This document shows, piece by piece, positions 18,338 to 27,712 of a stretch of 64,000 nucleotides of DNA. The notes below the pieces were generated by a model, which was not told where the DNA came from, did no database searches, and saw only the letters and a list, made by a program, of their open reading frames with translations. Source of the stretch: Robertkochia aurantiaca (GTDB taxonomy: Bacteria; Bacteroidota; Bacteroidia; Flavobacteriales; Flavobacteriaceae); the NCBI RefSeq assembly GCF_020166495.1, contig NZ_JAINZS010000006.1:248001-312000 (forward strand), in the 5' to 3' direction. Each line of letters opens with the position of its first letter. The stretch's first letter is position 1. A program made the translations under genes and the position numbers.

Positions 18338-18367
18338 ACTAAATTATTTAAAATTAAACATTCCATT

Positions 18368-18394
18368 CCCTACCCAATCAGTTCGGGTTAAGGG
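18368..18394 (-). promoter_or_regulatory. Stem-loop at the 5' end of the rplM leader
   Basis: In minus-strand sense, CCCT, TA bulge, ACCC, loop, GGGT and AGGG give an eight-pair stem with a two-base bulge. It begins at about the predicted transcription start and ends 31 bases before the rplM start codon. Confidence 0.5.
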
Positions 18395-18398
18395 AGTG

Positions 18399-18429
18399 CA
18401 AAAGTACACATTATTATGATAATTGCAAA
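18399..18429 (-). promoter_or_regulatory. Promoter of rplM-rpsI
   Basis: TTTG (18429-18426), 19 bases, then TACTTTTG (18406-18399) on the minus strand. Both boxes match the Bacteroidota vegetative promoter, with normal spacing. The predicted start is near 18392. Confidence 0.75.
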
Positions 18430-18585
18430 CGTGTAGCTGCTTATAATTGAGTGTGATGTAGTTAGCGCCATGAATTTTGACAGCTTGCTGAGTTTCAGTA
18501 ACAGAGCGACCCCGGAATTTCAAAACAGATTGAAATTCTTGGAACTTCACACAACCTGCCTGCCTGCTCCCGCAGGGCGATGTTT

Positions 18586-21411
18586 CTAATGCGCTTCGAG
18601 CCAGTTGTCACCATGGCCCAGTTCGACCTTCAGAGGTACACTCAGGGTGTAAGCCGATTCCATTTCCTGCCTGATCATCCGGCTTACCTTTTCCAGCTCC
18701 TCCTTGTGAGCATCGAATACCAATTCATCATGAACCTGCAATAACATGCGGGTCTGGTACTGCTCTTCTTCCAGGCGTCGCTGAATATTGATCATCGCGA
18801 TCTTGATGATATCGGCAGCACTTCCCTGAACGGGAGCGTTCACCGCATTTCTTTCTGCAGCCCCTCTGACTACCTGGTTTCTTGAATTGATGTCTTTCAG
18901 ATAACGTCTTCTTCCTAAAATGGTCTCCACATATCCGTGGTCCTGCGCAAAATGGATCTGGCTGGAAATATAGTCCCTGAGTTTAGGGTAGGTCTCATAG
19001 TAAGTGTCGATCAGCTCTTTGGCTTCGGTACGGTTCAGCGATGTCTGGTTGCTGAGTCCGAAGGCTGAGACACCATAGATGATTCCAAAGTTTACCGTTT
19101 TGGCATTGCTGCGCTGCTCCCGCGTTACCTCTTCCATGGGTACATTAAAGACCCTGGAGGCTGTTGAGGCATGAATGTCTTCTCCTTCCTGAAATGCCCT
19201 GATCATATTTTCTTCCTGGCTCAGAGCTGCTATGATGCGCAGTTCTATCTGTGAGTAATCGGCGGCAAGCAGGGTGTATGCTTCGTTTCTAGGAACAAAG
19301 GCTTTTCTGACCTGTCTGCCTCTTTCTGTTCTGATAGGGATGTTCTGCAGGTTCGGGTTGTTGGAGCTTAGTCTTCCGGTGGCTGCCACCGCCTGGCTGT
19401 ACACGGTGTGTATGCGATGGGTCTTCGGGTTCACTTCGTTTGGAAGGGAATCCACATAGGTGCTCTGTAACTTGTTCAGTTGCCGCCAGTAGAGTATATC
19501 TGCAACGATCTGATGGTCTTTGGCAAGTCCCGATAAGACATCTTCTGCGGTTGAATACTGACCTGTTTTCGTCTTTTTCGGTTTGTCGACCAGGTTGAGC
19601 TTGTCGAAGAGTATCGGCCCCAATTGCTTGGGAGAGGCCAGGTTGAATTCTTCACCAGCGGCTTCGAAGATCTGTTTTTCCAGTTTTGCGATATCGTCGT
19701 TCAGGGCCTTAGACAAAGATCTCAGGTAGGTCTCATCAAGGTTGATCCCTTCTATTTCCATAGCAGCCAGCACCTTGATCAGGGGAGCTTCGATCTCCCT
19801 GAAGAGTTTGTCGGCATTGCGTTCTTTGAGTTCCTTTTCGAATAGCTGCTTCAGTTGCATGGTGATATCGGCGTCTTCTGCGGCATATTCCTTCTGTTCT
19901 TCCAGGGCGACACTTCGCATCGATCGTTGATTCTTCCCTTTCTTACCGATCAGTTTTTCGATAGGCATGGGTGAATAACGCAGATAGGTTTCAGCCAGCA
20001 GGTCCATGTTGTGGCGCATATCCGGATTGATCAGGTAGTGTGCGATCATGGTGTCGAACAAGGGCCCGTCTACCCTGATGCCGTAATTCGAAAGCACTTT
20101 AATGTCATATTTCAGGTTCTGACCCACTTTTTCGATCTCCTTATGTTCGAAAAAAGGTCTGAATTCCTCGAGTATGGAAAGGGTCTCTTCCCTGTCTTCG
20201 GGCAAACTCAGGTAGTATCCTTTACCGGCGCTCCACGAAAAGGCAATACCAACCAGTTCTGCCTCCAGAGATTTCAGGCTGGTGGTTTCTGTGTCGAAAC
20301 AAGCGCTTTGACAGGCGAGCAGTTGTTGCAGCAATAATTTTCTTCCTACCTGAGAGTCGACCAGCTGATAGTGGTGAGGGGTGTTTTCGAGGGTCTTGAG
20401 TCCGCCCGGCTCTTCCTTGGTGGCCGGGGCTGCTTCTGAGCCTTTTGAGAAAAGATCGTACTGAACATTGAGATTGTCGTTGATGCCTTCAGAGCCGTCT
20501 TTTTCCACTTTCGTGGTCTCCACCTCCTGGTGAAAGGTTTTCATGAGGTTTTCAGAAAGCCTTCTGAACTCCAGTTCCTGGAAAATTTCCTTTACCTTTT
20601 CAAAGTCGGGGGTGTTTAGTTCGAAATCCTGCTCATGAAAGGTCACCGGTACATCGGTCATGATGCGGGCGAGCTTCTTAGACATCAGGCCTTGTTCGGC
20701 ATGACTCTCGACTTTTTCCCTCATTTTACCTTTTAGCTTATCGGTGTTCTCAAGCAATTGCTCAAGGCTTCCGAATTCTTTGATGAATTTTTTGGCGGTT
20801 TTATCTCCTACTCCGGGAAGTCCGGGTATATTATCAACCGCATCTCCCATCATGCCCAGGTAGTCGACCACCTGCATGGGTTCATCAACCTCGAACTTCT
20901 TTTTTACTTCATCGATTCCCCAGATCTCGATCCCGTTCCCCATTCTTGAGGGCCGGTAGATCAGGGTGTTTTCGGTGACCAGTTGGGCAAAGTCCTTGTC
21001 AGGGGTCACCATATATGTTTTATATCCTGCTTCCTCGGCTTGTTTGGCCAGGGTGCCTATGAGATCATCAGCTTCATAGCCCGCTTTCTCGATGCAGGGT
21101 ATATGCATGGCCTTTAAAATATCTTGTATGATAGGAACGGCGATGCGTATGGCTTCAGGGGTTTCGTCACGGTTGGCCTTGTATTCTCCGAATATTTCCA
21201 GCCGGTCTTTGCTTCCTTCCTTATCAAAGGCTACAGCAAGGTGGTCGGGTTTCTCTCTTTTTATCACATCAAGAAGGGAATTCATAAATCCCATGATGGC
21301 AGAGGTGTCCATTCCCTTTGAATTGATACGCGGATTCTTGATGAATGCATAATACCCCCTGAAGATCAGGGCATATGCATCTAGCAGAAAGAGTCTTTTT
21401 TGTTCAGCCAT
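18586..21411 (-). CDS. polA: DNA polymerase I
   Basis: The 941-residue enzyme fills gaps and removes RNA primers. The N-terminal 5'-nuclease domain (about 1-295) has the FLLDAYALIFRGYYA start and a GDAVDNIPGLPGVGDKTA helix-hairpin-helix. The 3'-5' proofreading domain (about 345-540) keeps its acidic residues in CFDTETTSL, NLKYDIKVL and EYAAEDADIT, so it should be active. The polymerase domain has motif A (AADYSQIELRI), motif B (RSNAKTVNFGIIYG) and motif C (VHDELVF). It is a complete three-domain enzyme of typical length for Bacteroidota. Confidence 0.98.
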   Translation of the reverse strand: MAEQKRLFLLDAYALIFRGYYAFIKNPRINSKGMDTSAIMGFMNSLLDVIKREKPDHLAVAFDKEGSKDRLEIFGEYKANRDETPEAIRIAVPIIQDILKAMHIPCIEKAGYEADDLIGTLAKQAEEAGYKTYMVTPDKDFAQLVTENTLIYRPSRMGNGIEIWGIDEVKKKFEVDEPMQVVDYLGMMGDAVDNIPGLPGVGDKTAKKFIKEFGSLEQLLENTDKLKGKMREKVESHAEQGLMSKKLARIMTDVPVTFHEQDFELNTPDFEKVKEIFQELEFRRLSENLMKTFHQEVETTKVEKDGSEGINDNLNVQYDLFSKGSEAAPATKEEPGGLKTLENTPHHYQLVDSQVGRKLLLQQLLACQSACFDTETTSLKSLEAELVGIAFSWSAGKGYYLSLPEDREETLSILEEFRPFFEHKEIEKVGQNLKYDIKVLSNYGIRVDGPLFDTMIAHYLINPDMRHNMDLLAETYLRYSPMPIEKLIGKKGKNQRSMRSVALEEQKEYAAEDADITMQLKQLFEKELKERNADKLFREIEAPLIKVLAAMEIEGINLDETYLRSLSKALNDDIAKLEKQIFEAAGEEFNLASPKQLGPILFDKLNLVDKPKKTKTGQYSTAEDVLSGLAKDHQIVADILYWRQLNKLQSTYVDSLPNEVNPKTHRIHTVYSQAVAATGRLSSNNPNLQNIPIRTERGRQVRKAFVPRNEAYTLLAADYSQIELRIIAALSQEENMIRAFQEGEDIHASTASRVFNVPMEEVTREQRSNAKTVNFGIIYGVSAFGLSNQTSLNRTEAKELIDTYYETYPKLRDYISSQIHFAQDHGYVETILGRRRYLKDINSRNQVVRGAAERNAVNAPVQGSAADIIKIAMINIQRRLEEEQYQTRMLLQVHDELVFDAHKEELEKVSRMIRQEMESAYTLSVPLKVELGHGDNWLEAH

Positions 21412-21630
21412 AATGGTGTGTGCGATTTAGGAAGTAAAAATAAGGAAGTTTTTACGTTTAAGCTGCTTTTAAGGTTGGTGAGTGCTGTAATAAATGGAAC
21501 CTATTTTTTTGATATTTAGAGCTAAGAAAGAGTTCGTATGTTGCTTTATCTTATTGTGAAACAGAGGTTTTGCCGGTTTCGAAATCGTTAAATTATATAA
21601 AAAGAGCCCGCCGGATAGCTTGCAGGGGCT

Positions 21631-21638
21631 TACATTTG
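21631..21638 (+). promoter_or_regulatory. -7 box before the metallophosphoesterase gene
   Basis: TACATTTG matches TAnnTTTG and lies 18 bases before the chosen ATG at 21657. No clear -33 element is visible. Its position inside the longer open frame supports the shorter start. Confidence 0.5.
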
Positions 21639-21656
21639 TTAAAAAAGAAAATTTAC

Positions 21657-22889
21657 ATGTCCCGATTTTTCATATTTCTCGGGCTGTTTTACCTCCTAGC
21701 GGCCTTCTATGGCTTTCAGGCATTCAGAACAGCGGTAAAGAGTCCGATACTTCAGATAGTCTATGCCTTCGCCTTCCTGGCAGTGCTGGCTAATATTTAT
21801 TTTCATTTCAACGGTTATGACCGCTCTCAGGGAATGACTCCAGCTATGGGATGGTCGGTGGGTTTCTTCCTGGCCTTTATGTCACTGGGTTTTCTCTCGG
21901 GGGCCTTTATGCTGATCGAAGATATCTTTCGTTTCTTCTCCTGGATCTATCGTTCTATGATTGCTGATAATTCGGCTGCTTCGGAAGGTTTTCCCTCCCG
22001 GCGAAAGTTTATCAGTCAGCTGGCTCTTGGGCTGGCCGCCATTCCTTTTGCCTCTTTGCTCTATGGAATGTATAAGGGGAAGTATGATTACCGGGTGCTC
22101 AGGTATACCCTCGAATTCGATGACCTGCCCGAGTCTTTCGACGGGTACAGGATCACCCAGATCTCAGACATCCACAGCGGAAGCTTTGACGACCGGAATA
22201 AAATTAGTTATGCCGTTGACCTGATCAATGAACAGAATTCTGATGTTATTCTTTTTACCGGAGATATGGTGAACAGCGTTGCCAGCGAAATGCATCCGTG
22301 GGTCGATATTTTTTCACGGCTGAAAGCTAAAGACGGAATGTATTCTGTGTTGGGGAACCATGATTACGGTGATTATGCAGAATGGCCGTCGGAGGAAGAG
22401 AAGGAAGCCAACCTGGAGGAGTTAAAAAGGATACAGAAGCAGATCGGTTTCGATCTGTTGCTCAATGAGAATCGTTACCTGGAACGAAATGGTGAAAAGA
22501 TCGCCCTGGTAGGTGTTGAGAACTGGGGTGCCGGAGGGTTTAAGAAAGCAGGAGATCTGGCCAGGGCATCTGAAGGGGTGCGTAGTGATGATTTCAAGAT
22601 TCTGCTTAGTCATGACCCTTCTCACTGGGAATACGAAGTGCTGAAGCACCAGGATCACTATCACCTTACCCTGAGCGGACACACCCACGGGATGCAGTTC
22701 GGGGTCGAAATTCCCGGCTGGTTCAAATGGAGTCCGGCGAAATACCGGTATAAGTACTGGGCGGGTATCTATCAGGAACTCGGACAGTATATCAATGTGA
22801 ATCGCGGATTGGGCTTTATCGGTTACCCGGGACGGGTGGGCATCTGGCCTGAGGTAACTGTGATAGAATTAAAAAAGAAGGTTGTCTGA
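21657..22889 (+). CDS. Membrane-anchored metallophosphoesterase
   Basis: The 410-residue product begins with three or four membrane helices (about 1-110), then carries a calcineurin-like phosphoesterase domain. The metal ligands are all visible: SDIHSG (D-x-H), FTGDMV (GD), LGNHDYG (GNHD), LLSHDP and SGHTHGMQ (GHTH). An RRKFI...ALG segment near residue 118 looks Tat-like but is internal, just before a further hydrophobic stretch. The family hydrolyses phosphoesters or pyrophosphates such as UDP-diacylglucosamine; this membrane-tethered YkuE-like group has no firm substrate. The frame continues upstream to 21570; I chose MSRFF because it starts the first helix and follows a promoter box. Confidence 0.87.
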   Translation: MSRFFIFLGLFYLLAAFYGFQAFRTAVKSPILQIVYAFAFLAVLANIYFHFNGYDRSQGMTPAMGWSVGFFLAFMSLGFLSGAFMLIEDIFRFFSWIYRSMIADNSAASEGFPSRRKFISQLALGLAAIPFASLLYGMYKGKYDYRVLRYTLEFDDLPESFDGYRITQISDIHSGSFDDRNKISYAVDLINEQNSDVILFTGDMVNSVASEMHPWVDIFSRLKAKDGMYSVLGNHDYGDYAEWPSEEEKEANLEELKRIQKQIGFDLLLNENRYLERNGEKIALVGVENWGAGGFKKAGDLARASEGVRSDDFKILLSHDPSHWEYEVLKHQDHYHLTLSGHTHGMQFGVEIPGWFKWSPAKYRYKYWAGIYQELGQYINVNRGLGFIGYPGRVGIWPEVTVIELKKKVV

Positions 22890-22951
22890 TCTGATTTTTC
22901 AGGTCGTTCCCCGAAATTTACCGGCTAATGACTGTTTATTGCTTTTTTTCT

Positions 22952-22959
22952 TACATTTG
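22952..22959 (+). promoter_or_regulatory. -7 box before the thioredoxin-like gene
   Basis: TACATTTG matches TAnnTTTG and lies 28 bases before the ATG at 22988. The -33 region is T-rich without a clear TTG. Confidence 0.5.
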
Positions 22960-22987
22960 AGGTAACAAGTAGCTAAAATTCAATCAT

Positions 22988-23284
22988 ATGTCTAAGTTCG
23001 GTGAGTTAATCGATGTCAAAATTCCTGTTCTGCTGGATTTTTATACCGATTGGAGTGAACCTTCCACGGCTATGCATCCCGTTTTGCGCGATGTGGCAGC
23101 GGCTATGGGAGATAAGGCTAAAGTCATAAAGATCGACGTCGATAAGAACAAGGAGCTTGCCGAAGCTCTCAGGGTGAAGGGGTTGCCGACACTGATGATC
23201 TATAAGGGCGGTGAAATGGTCTGGAGGCAAAGCGGGGAACAGGATGCCAATACCCTGATTGGGTTACTACAGGAATACGTCTAA
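22988..23284 (+). CDS. Thioredoxin-fold protein lacking both active-site cysteines
   Basis: The 98-residue product aligns along its whole length with thioredoxin: a PVLLDFYTDW strand, the active-site turn, KVIKIDVDKN and the cis-proline loop GLPTL (Pro67). The redox motif WCGPC is replaced by WSEPS (residues 22-26), and the protein has no cysteine anywhere, so it cannot catalyse disulfide exchange. It is complete and shows no frameshift, so the loss is not a broken gene. It may act as a chaperone or binding adaptor, but nothing in the sequence names a partner. Its 3' end overlaps the convergent deacetylase gene by four bases. Confidence 0.88.
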   Translation: MSKFGELIDVKIPVLLDFYTDWSEPSTAMHPVLRDVAAAMGDKAKVIKIDVDKNKELAEALRVKGLPTLMIYKGGEMVWRQSGEQDANTLIGLLQEYV

Positions 23285-23931
23285 AGCACTTCACAGGAAT
23301 ATCCCTTATCCTTCAAAAATTTTAATACAGCCGGGAGCGTTTTCTTCAGGCGGTCAAAAGCCTTTATGCTGTCATGAAAAATGACGATGCTGCCCGGTTC
23401 GATATGTTTCATGCAATTTTCAGTGCATTCCCCGTGAGTGAGGCTTTGATCAAAGTCAGCACTGAGTACATCCCACATTACGATCTTCAGACCTGACCCC
23501 CTGATATTCCTTGAAAGGTTGTTGGTCAGCCTGCCATACGGAGGTCGGAATAATTTAGAAGGGGTGAAGTTTAACTCCCGATCCATGCTTTCAATCAGAA
23601 CCTGCGTTTTTTGAACATTGTCTATATAGCTGGTGAAATCATGCTTCCAGGCATTCAGATGGTTAAAAGTATGGTTGCCTGTCTGGTGTTGGCTGAGGCG
23701 AATTCTGCGGTAGATCTCCGGATATTTACGCACATTGTCTCCAATGCAAAAAAAAGTGGCTCTTGCGCCGTATCGCTTCAGTTCTTCCAGTACAAAATCG
23801 GTTACCTCGGGTATCGGGCCGTCATCGAAGGTCAGATAAACCTGTTTGTTGTTGGCCGGTGGGACCCGCCATAGCAGGTTTGGGAAGATTCTCCCCATAA
23901 CCGCCGGAGTTTTTACGATATAAGATTTCAT
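23281..23931 (-). CDS. Polysaccharide deacetylase family protein (NodB fold)
   Basis: The 216-residue product has the five-motif NodB signature: TFDDGP (catalytic Asp and metal Asp, near residue 35), NHTFNH (HxxxH metal ligands, near residue 82), RPPYG (near residue 128), then WDVLSADFD and IVIFHDS toward the end. Such enzymes remove N-acetyl groups from peptidoglycan, chitin-like or surface glycans. There is no obvious signal peptide, only a short N-terminal extension. The substrate is unknown. It is convergent with the thioredoxin-like gene. Confidence 0.88.
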   Translation of the reverse strand: MKSYIVKTPAVMGRIFPNLLWRVPPANNKQVYLTFDDGPIPEVTDFVLEELKRYGARATFFCIGDNVRKYPEIYRRIRLSQHQTGNHTFNHLNAWKHDFTSYIDNVQKTQVLIESMDRELNFTPSKLFRPPYGRLTNNLSRNIRGSGLKIVMWDVLSADFDQSLTHGECTENCMKHIEPGSIVIFHDSIKAFDRLKKTLPAVLKFLKDKGYSCEVL

Positions 23932-23938
23932 ACCCGTT

Positions 23939-23965
23939 AAAAAAAAGGGGGCTGCCGCAGCCCCC
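23939..23965 (-). terminator. Terminator after the DUF2723 gene
   Basis: On the minus strand a perfect GGGGGCTGC/GCAGCCCCC hairpin is followed by eight T. It lies just after the stop codon. Confidence 0.93.
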
Positions 23966-23970
23966 TGATA

Positions 23971-26900
23971 TTATTCATTCAAAGTGTCCTGAAGGAGGGT
24001 GTCATCGGGTAAAGTGCCCGGAATGGCTTCCTCCAGCAGTTCTTCTCCCGGTTCTGTAGTGCCTCTGTTTCCTCCGTAAAAGTGGCTGAAAAGTTCCAGG
24101 TATTCATTGAAAGTTTCAGCTTCTTCCAGAGCAAATTCTTCATCGTCGTTTATTACCAGTACATCAACCAGCGCACGGTAGCGTTCGATATTGGTGATGA
24201 TGTCTTCAGCACGGTTGTATTGCTCATTAACATTGAGTGAAGAATAATACTCCAGGTGCTCCTGGTATTTTCTGGCGATCTGTTCGAAAAGATCACGGGC
24301 TTTTTCGGTTTCGCCCACCTTGTAATATCCGTCGACATAAGGCTCCAGGAATACATAGTATCCGAAATAACCGAAAGGCATTTTTTCCATTGCCAGGTTG
24401 AGAATATCACGGGCTTTTTCAACCTTATTCTCGGCAAGAAGTTTTTCGACCAGTCGGGCCAGGTTTCCTCTGAAAGAAATGCTGTTCTTTCGGGTTTCCG
24501 GATCGTGGTAGATGTCAGGTGACTCTGAATTACCCCAGTCCCATTTCATGACGATATCATACATGAGGTCTGCATCGATTCTTCCCATTTCATACGGATT
24601 CTGCGGGTCGATGGCGGTTCTGATGGGAACCAGTTTGTAAACAAGTCCGTCCAGTTGCAGATAGTCTTTCATCCACATGTATTCTGCCTTATCGAAGCTT
24701 CCTCCGGTAAAATATATGGGTCGTTTCCAATCGTTGTTGGCCAGGATGTCGAGCATCAGGATGCGGTTCTTGGTAAGTGCGCTTTCAGGAAGATCAATAT
24801 CGATATAATCAACGATCTTGTCTGTGTCTTTTCTGCTTACCAGGCCTGATTCCAGTACATTTTCCTTGTTAACCGGTACCCTGATCTTATTGGTCGGGTA
24901 GAAAGGCAGATCGAGGTAGCTTTCAGGATATTGTGAAAGATCGCCTCCCTGTCTTTTGATCAGCGTACGGAACGTGTTCTGGTCATTGGCTACCCAGTCC
25001 ATAAAACGGTCTATATCCCAGCGCTCATCGGTGAGTTTCTGATAGTAGATCACGTCCCTCACTCCATAGGCATATTTATCATGGGTGAGCTGAGAGGGAA
25101 TAGGATCGCTTTCGTACGCCTTTCGTTTCATCTGGTCTATATACCAGTCTGTAGCGAACAGGGAAGTGTTAACCGTTCTTACATCGGTTCGGTAGCCTTC
25201 TATCTCCTGTGCATACCAAAGGGAGAAGGTGTCGTTGTCACCGATAGTGAACATGATGGCTCCCGCATCTTCCTGAACCGAGTCGAGATATGATTTAGCC
25301 ATGGCCTGTGCCGTGTAACGGTTCGAGCGGTCATGGTCATCCCAGTTGTTGTAGGCCAGTACAGCCGGAACGGCTAAAAGGCAAATGACAGTAATGGCCG
25401 GTGCCAGAATTTTGGGTGCCAGGAATTTTTTGAATTCGTCGAACAGGGCGTAAACCCCCATTCCGATCCAGATAGCAAATACGTAGAACGATCCCACCAG
25501 CGCATAATCTCTTTCACGCGGTTCGAAAGGTCTTTCGTTCAGGTACACCTTCAGGGCCAGTCCTGTGAAGAGGAAGAGGATGAAGAGTACCCAGAATTGC
25601 TGTTTGCTGGTCTTGAACAGGAATAATAAGCCGATAAGTCCCAATATCAAAGGAAGAAAGTAATAGGTGTTTCTCGCTTTGTTATTCAAAACATCAGAGG
25701 GCAGGTTGTCCTGTGATCCCAGTCGCATTTCGTCTATGAAGTCGATCCCGCTGAGCCAGTTTCCATGGTTGTCAAGCTTGCCTTGTATGTCGTCTTGCCG
25801 CCCTGTGAAGTTCCACATAAAATAGCGCCAGTACATGTACCCCATCTGGAATTCGAAAAGGTACTTCATATTCTGCCAGAAGGTGGGTTTTTCGATGATC
25901 AGGAATTCATTGAACTGCCTTATAAATCGTACATATTCATCGTTATCGATGTTTCCGCTTCTGATCTCTGACCTTAACTGAGACACCGCTTCAGACAGTT
26001 GAGGGTTGCCCCGGTATTCAGGCTTGATTTTGATCTCAATCGGGCCTGCTACGTTCATGTAGTTCGCCGCATGGTCACTGCTCCACATGCGGGGAAGGAT
26101 TCCCTCGTGGTTGCTGTTCGGTGCGGGAATGGCATCTTTGTAGTTGTTTACGATCACGTATTTCCCGCTGGCATAATCCCTTTCATATTTGGGTTTCTCA
26201 TCATCATAAGGATCTACGGGATCCTGGCCGGCAAACGCATCTGTATACATGGGTCCGTAGAACAAATGGGTCTCCGGATATTGCTCCAGGTTATAGTAAG
26301 CCAGCAGCTGTCTGGCATCTGTCGGGCTGTTTTCATTAATGACGGTACCGGCATTGGCTCGAATCGGGATCATCATCCAGGTGGAAAAACCTATGAGTAC
26401 GAAGAGAATGCTCAGTACGATACTATTCAGTATGGGGTAGTGTTTTTTACGGGTGTACGTTAAGGCATACCAGAAAAGAGCCACTATAAGAACGGCCGCG
26501 ATAATGGTTCCCGAATTGAAAGGCAGGCCGATACTGTTGATAAAGAATACTTCAAGGTAGCCAAAGAACCGCATCACATTCGGTAAAAGAAGCTTGAAGA
26601 TGAACAATAGTATAGCTATCGAAATAATATTGGCCAGGATAAAGCTTTTGGCTGTCGGTTTTTCGGTGGTTTTGAAATAATAGATCATCCCTACCGATGG
26701 AATGGCCAGAAGGGCCATGAAGTGTACTCCGAAGGAGAGGCCTATAACAAGGGAGATCAGAACAAGCCAGCGGTTACCTCGGGGCTGGTGGATCTCGTCT
26801 GCCCATTTTAGTGCCAGCCAGAATAACAGGGATAGCAACAGCATAGCCATAGCGTAAACCTCTGCCTCTACGGCATTGAACCAAAAGCTGTCTGTGAAAG

Positions 26901-27297
26901 TGAACGAAAGCGCTCCTACCAGTCCGCTGCCGAGAACGGCCAGGTATTTCCCGGTGGAAGGCTCTCCGGTTTTCATGGCGAGCTTGGCTGTAATATTGGT
27001 AATGGTCCAGAACATAAACATGATCGCAAAGGCACTGGAGAATACCGACATATGATTCACGGTAACGGCGACGTTCTCAGGTTCAGAAGCGAACATGGCA
27101 AAAAAGGCACCCATCATCTGAAAGAACGGTGCACCCGGAGGGTGTCCTACCTGAAGCTTGGCAGAGGTGGCGATGTATTCTCCTGCATCCCAGAAGCTGG
27201 AAGTAGGTTCTACGGTCAGGTGATAAGTGATCAGAGCAATTGCAAAAACTATCCACCCAAGGATAGTATCCCATTTTTTAAACTGTAATGCAGTCAT
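23971..27297 (-). CDS. DUF2723 large membrane protein (GT-C/PMT-like)
   Basis: The 1108-residue product has about a dozen membrane helices in its first 660 residues, with an early loop containing FWDAGEYIATSAKLQVGHPPG (residues about 35-55). An acidic residue in the first external loop is typical of GT-C-fold glycosyltransferases. The C-terminal 350 residues are soluble. They contain helical TPR-like repeats (ARDILNLAMEKM, ARDLFEQIARKYQ) and end in an acidic tail. The family is near-universal in Bacteroidota and is thought to act in protein or surface O-glycosylation, but I cannot derive a donor or acceptor from the sequence. It stands alone with its own terminator. Confidence 0.82.
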   Translation of the reverse strand: MTALQFKKWDTILGWIVFAIALITYHLTVEPTSSFWDAGEYIATSAKLQVGHPPGAPFFQMMGAFFAMFASEPENVAVTVNHMSVFSSAFAIMFMFWTITNITAKLAMKTGEPSTGKYLAVLGSGLVGALSFTFTDSFWFNAVEAEVYAMAMLLLSLLFWLALKWADEIHQPRGNRWLVLISLVIGLSFGVHFMALLAIPSVGMIYYFKTTEKPTAKSFILANIISIAILLFIFKLLLPNVMRFFGYLEVFFINSIGLPFNSGTIIAAVLIVALFWYALTYTRKKHYPILNSIVLSILFVLIGFSTWMMIPIRANAGTVINENSPTDARQLLAYYNLEQYPETHLFYGPMYTDAFAGQDPVDPYDDEKPKYERDYASGKYVIVNNYKDAIPAPNSNHEGILPRMWSSDHAANYMNVAGPIEIKIKPEYRGNPQLSEAVSQLRSEIRSGNIDNDEYVRFIRQFNEFLIIEKPTFWQNMKYLFEFQMGYMYWRYFMWNFTGRQDDIQGKLDNHGNWLSGIDFIDEMRLGSQDNLPSDVLNNKARNTYYFLPLILGLIGLLFLFKTSKQQFWVLFILFLFTGLALKVYLNERPFEPRERDYALVGSFYVFAIWIGMGVYALFDEFKKFLAPKILAPAITVICLLAVPAVLAYNNWDDHDRSNRYTAQAMAKSYLDSVQEDAGAIMFTIGDNDTFSLWYAQEIEGYRTDVRTVNTSLFATDWYIDQMKRKAYESDPIPSQLTHDKYAYGVRDVIYYQKLTDERWDIDRFMDWVANDQNTFRTLIKRQGGDLSQYPESYLDLPFYPTNKIRVPVNKENVLESGLVSRKDTDKIVDYIDIDLPESALTKNRILMLDILANNDWKRPIYFTGGSFDKAEYMWMKDYLQLDGLVYKLVPIRTAIDPQNPYEMGRIDADLMYDIVMKWDWGNSESPDIYHDPETRKNSISFRGNLARLVEKLLAENKVEKARDILNLAMEKMPFGYFGYYVFLEPYVDGYYKVGETEKARDLFEQIARKYQEHLEYYSSLNVNEQYNRAEDIITNIERYRALVDVLVINDDEEFALEEAETFNEYLELFSHFYGGNRGTTEPGEELLEEAIPGTLPDDTLLQDTLNE

Positions 27298-27411
27298 GAA
27301 ACGAATTTCTATAGTGGTGGCGAAATTAACAATAAATATAAGACAGCCATGTATTTTTGACCTAAGTTCAGACTATAAAACGAAGAGGCTCTCAAATTAT
27401 TTTTCAAAATA

Positions 27412-27442
27412 TTTGCGCAGTAAAAAGTTTGTTTTAAATTTG
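27412..27442 (+). promoter_or_regulatory. Promoter of tRNA-Gln
   Basis: TTTG (27412-27415), 19 bases, then TAAATTTG (27435-27442): a full match to the Bacteroidota promoter, 43 bases before the tRNA. A further TATTTTTG box lies upstream at 27352-27359. Confidence 0.75.
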
Positions 27443-27485
27443 CACTCGCTTTTGCAGATCAGATGATCAAAAAGCATACTGGTAC

Positions 27486-27557
27486 TGGCCTATGGTGTAA
27501 TTGGTAACACAGCTGATTTTGGTTCAGTCGTTCAAGGTTCGAGTCCTTGTAGGCCAA
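27486..27557 (+). tRNA. tRNA-Gln (anticodon TTG)
   Basis: A 72-nt tRNA. The acceptor stem TGGCCTA pairs with TAGGCCA and the discriminator is A. The anticodon stem GCTGA/TCAGT closes the loop TTTTGGT with TTG at 27519-27521. The T-loop is TTCGAGT, and CCA is not encoded. Confidence 0.97.
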
Positions 27558-27562
27558 CTCTG

Positions 27563-27590
27563 AAAAGCTTCTCCGGTGAGAAGCTTTTTT
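27563..27590 (+). terminator. Terminator of tRNA-Gln
   Basis: AAAAGCTTCTC, loop CGGT and GAGAAGCTTTT, with a continuing T-run, starting six bases after the tRNA. Confidence 0.92.
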
Positions 27591-27649
27591 ATTGCCGTAA
27601 ATTTGAACGATTTAGCTCAAAAACAATTCCTCTGAGTAGAAATTATTCG

Positions 27650-27657
27650 TATATTTG
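27650..27657 (+). promoter_or_regulatory. -7 box of the rimP-nusA-infB promoter
   Basis: TATATTTG matches TAnnTTTG. The expected start is near 27664, giving a leader of about 60 bases that contains the attenuator-like hairpin. The -33 element is not clear. Confidence 0.6.
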
Positions 27658-27685
27658 CGGCGTTGAAAGGGAATAATTGATTTCA

Positions 27686-27712
27686 GAGGGGACCAGATAG
27701 TCCCCTCTTTTT
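27686..27712 (+). terminator. Attenuator-like terminator in the rimP leader
   Basis: GAGGGGAC, loop CAGATA and GTCCCCTC form a perfect 8-bp stem followed by TTTTT. It ends 10 bases before the rimP ATG and lies downstream of the rimP promoter box, so it would stop transcription before the operon. The upstream tRNA already has its own terminator. This suggests regulated read-through, as expected if NusA adjusts its own expression. Confidence 0.7.
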
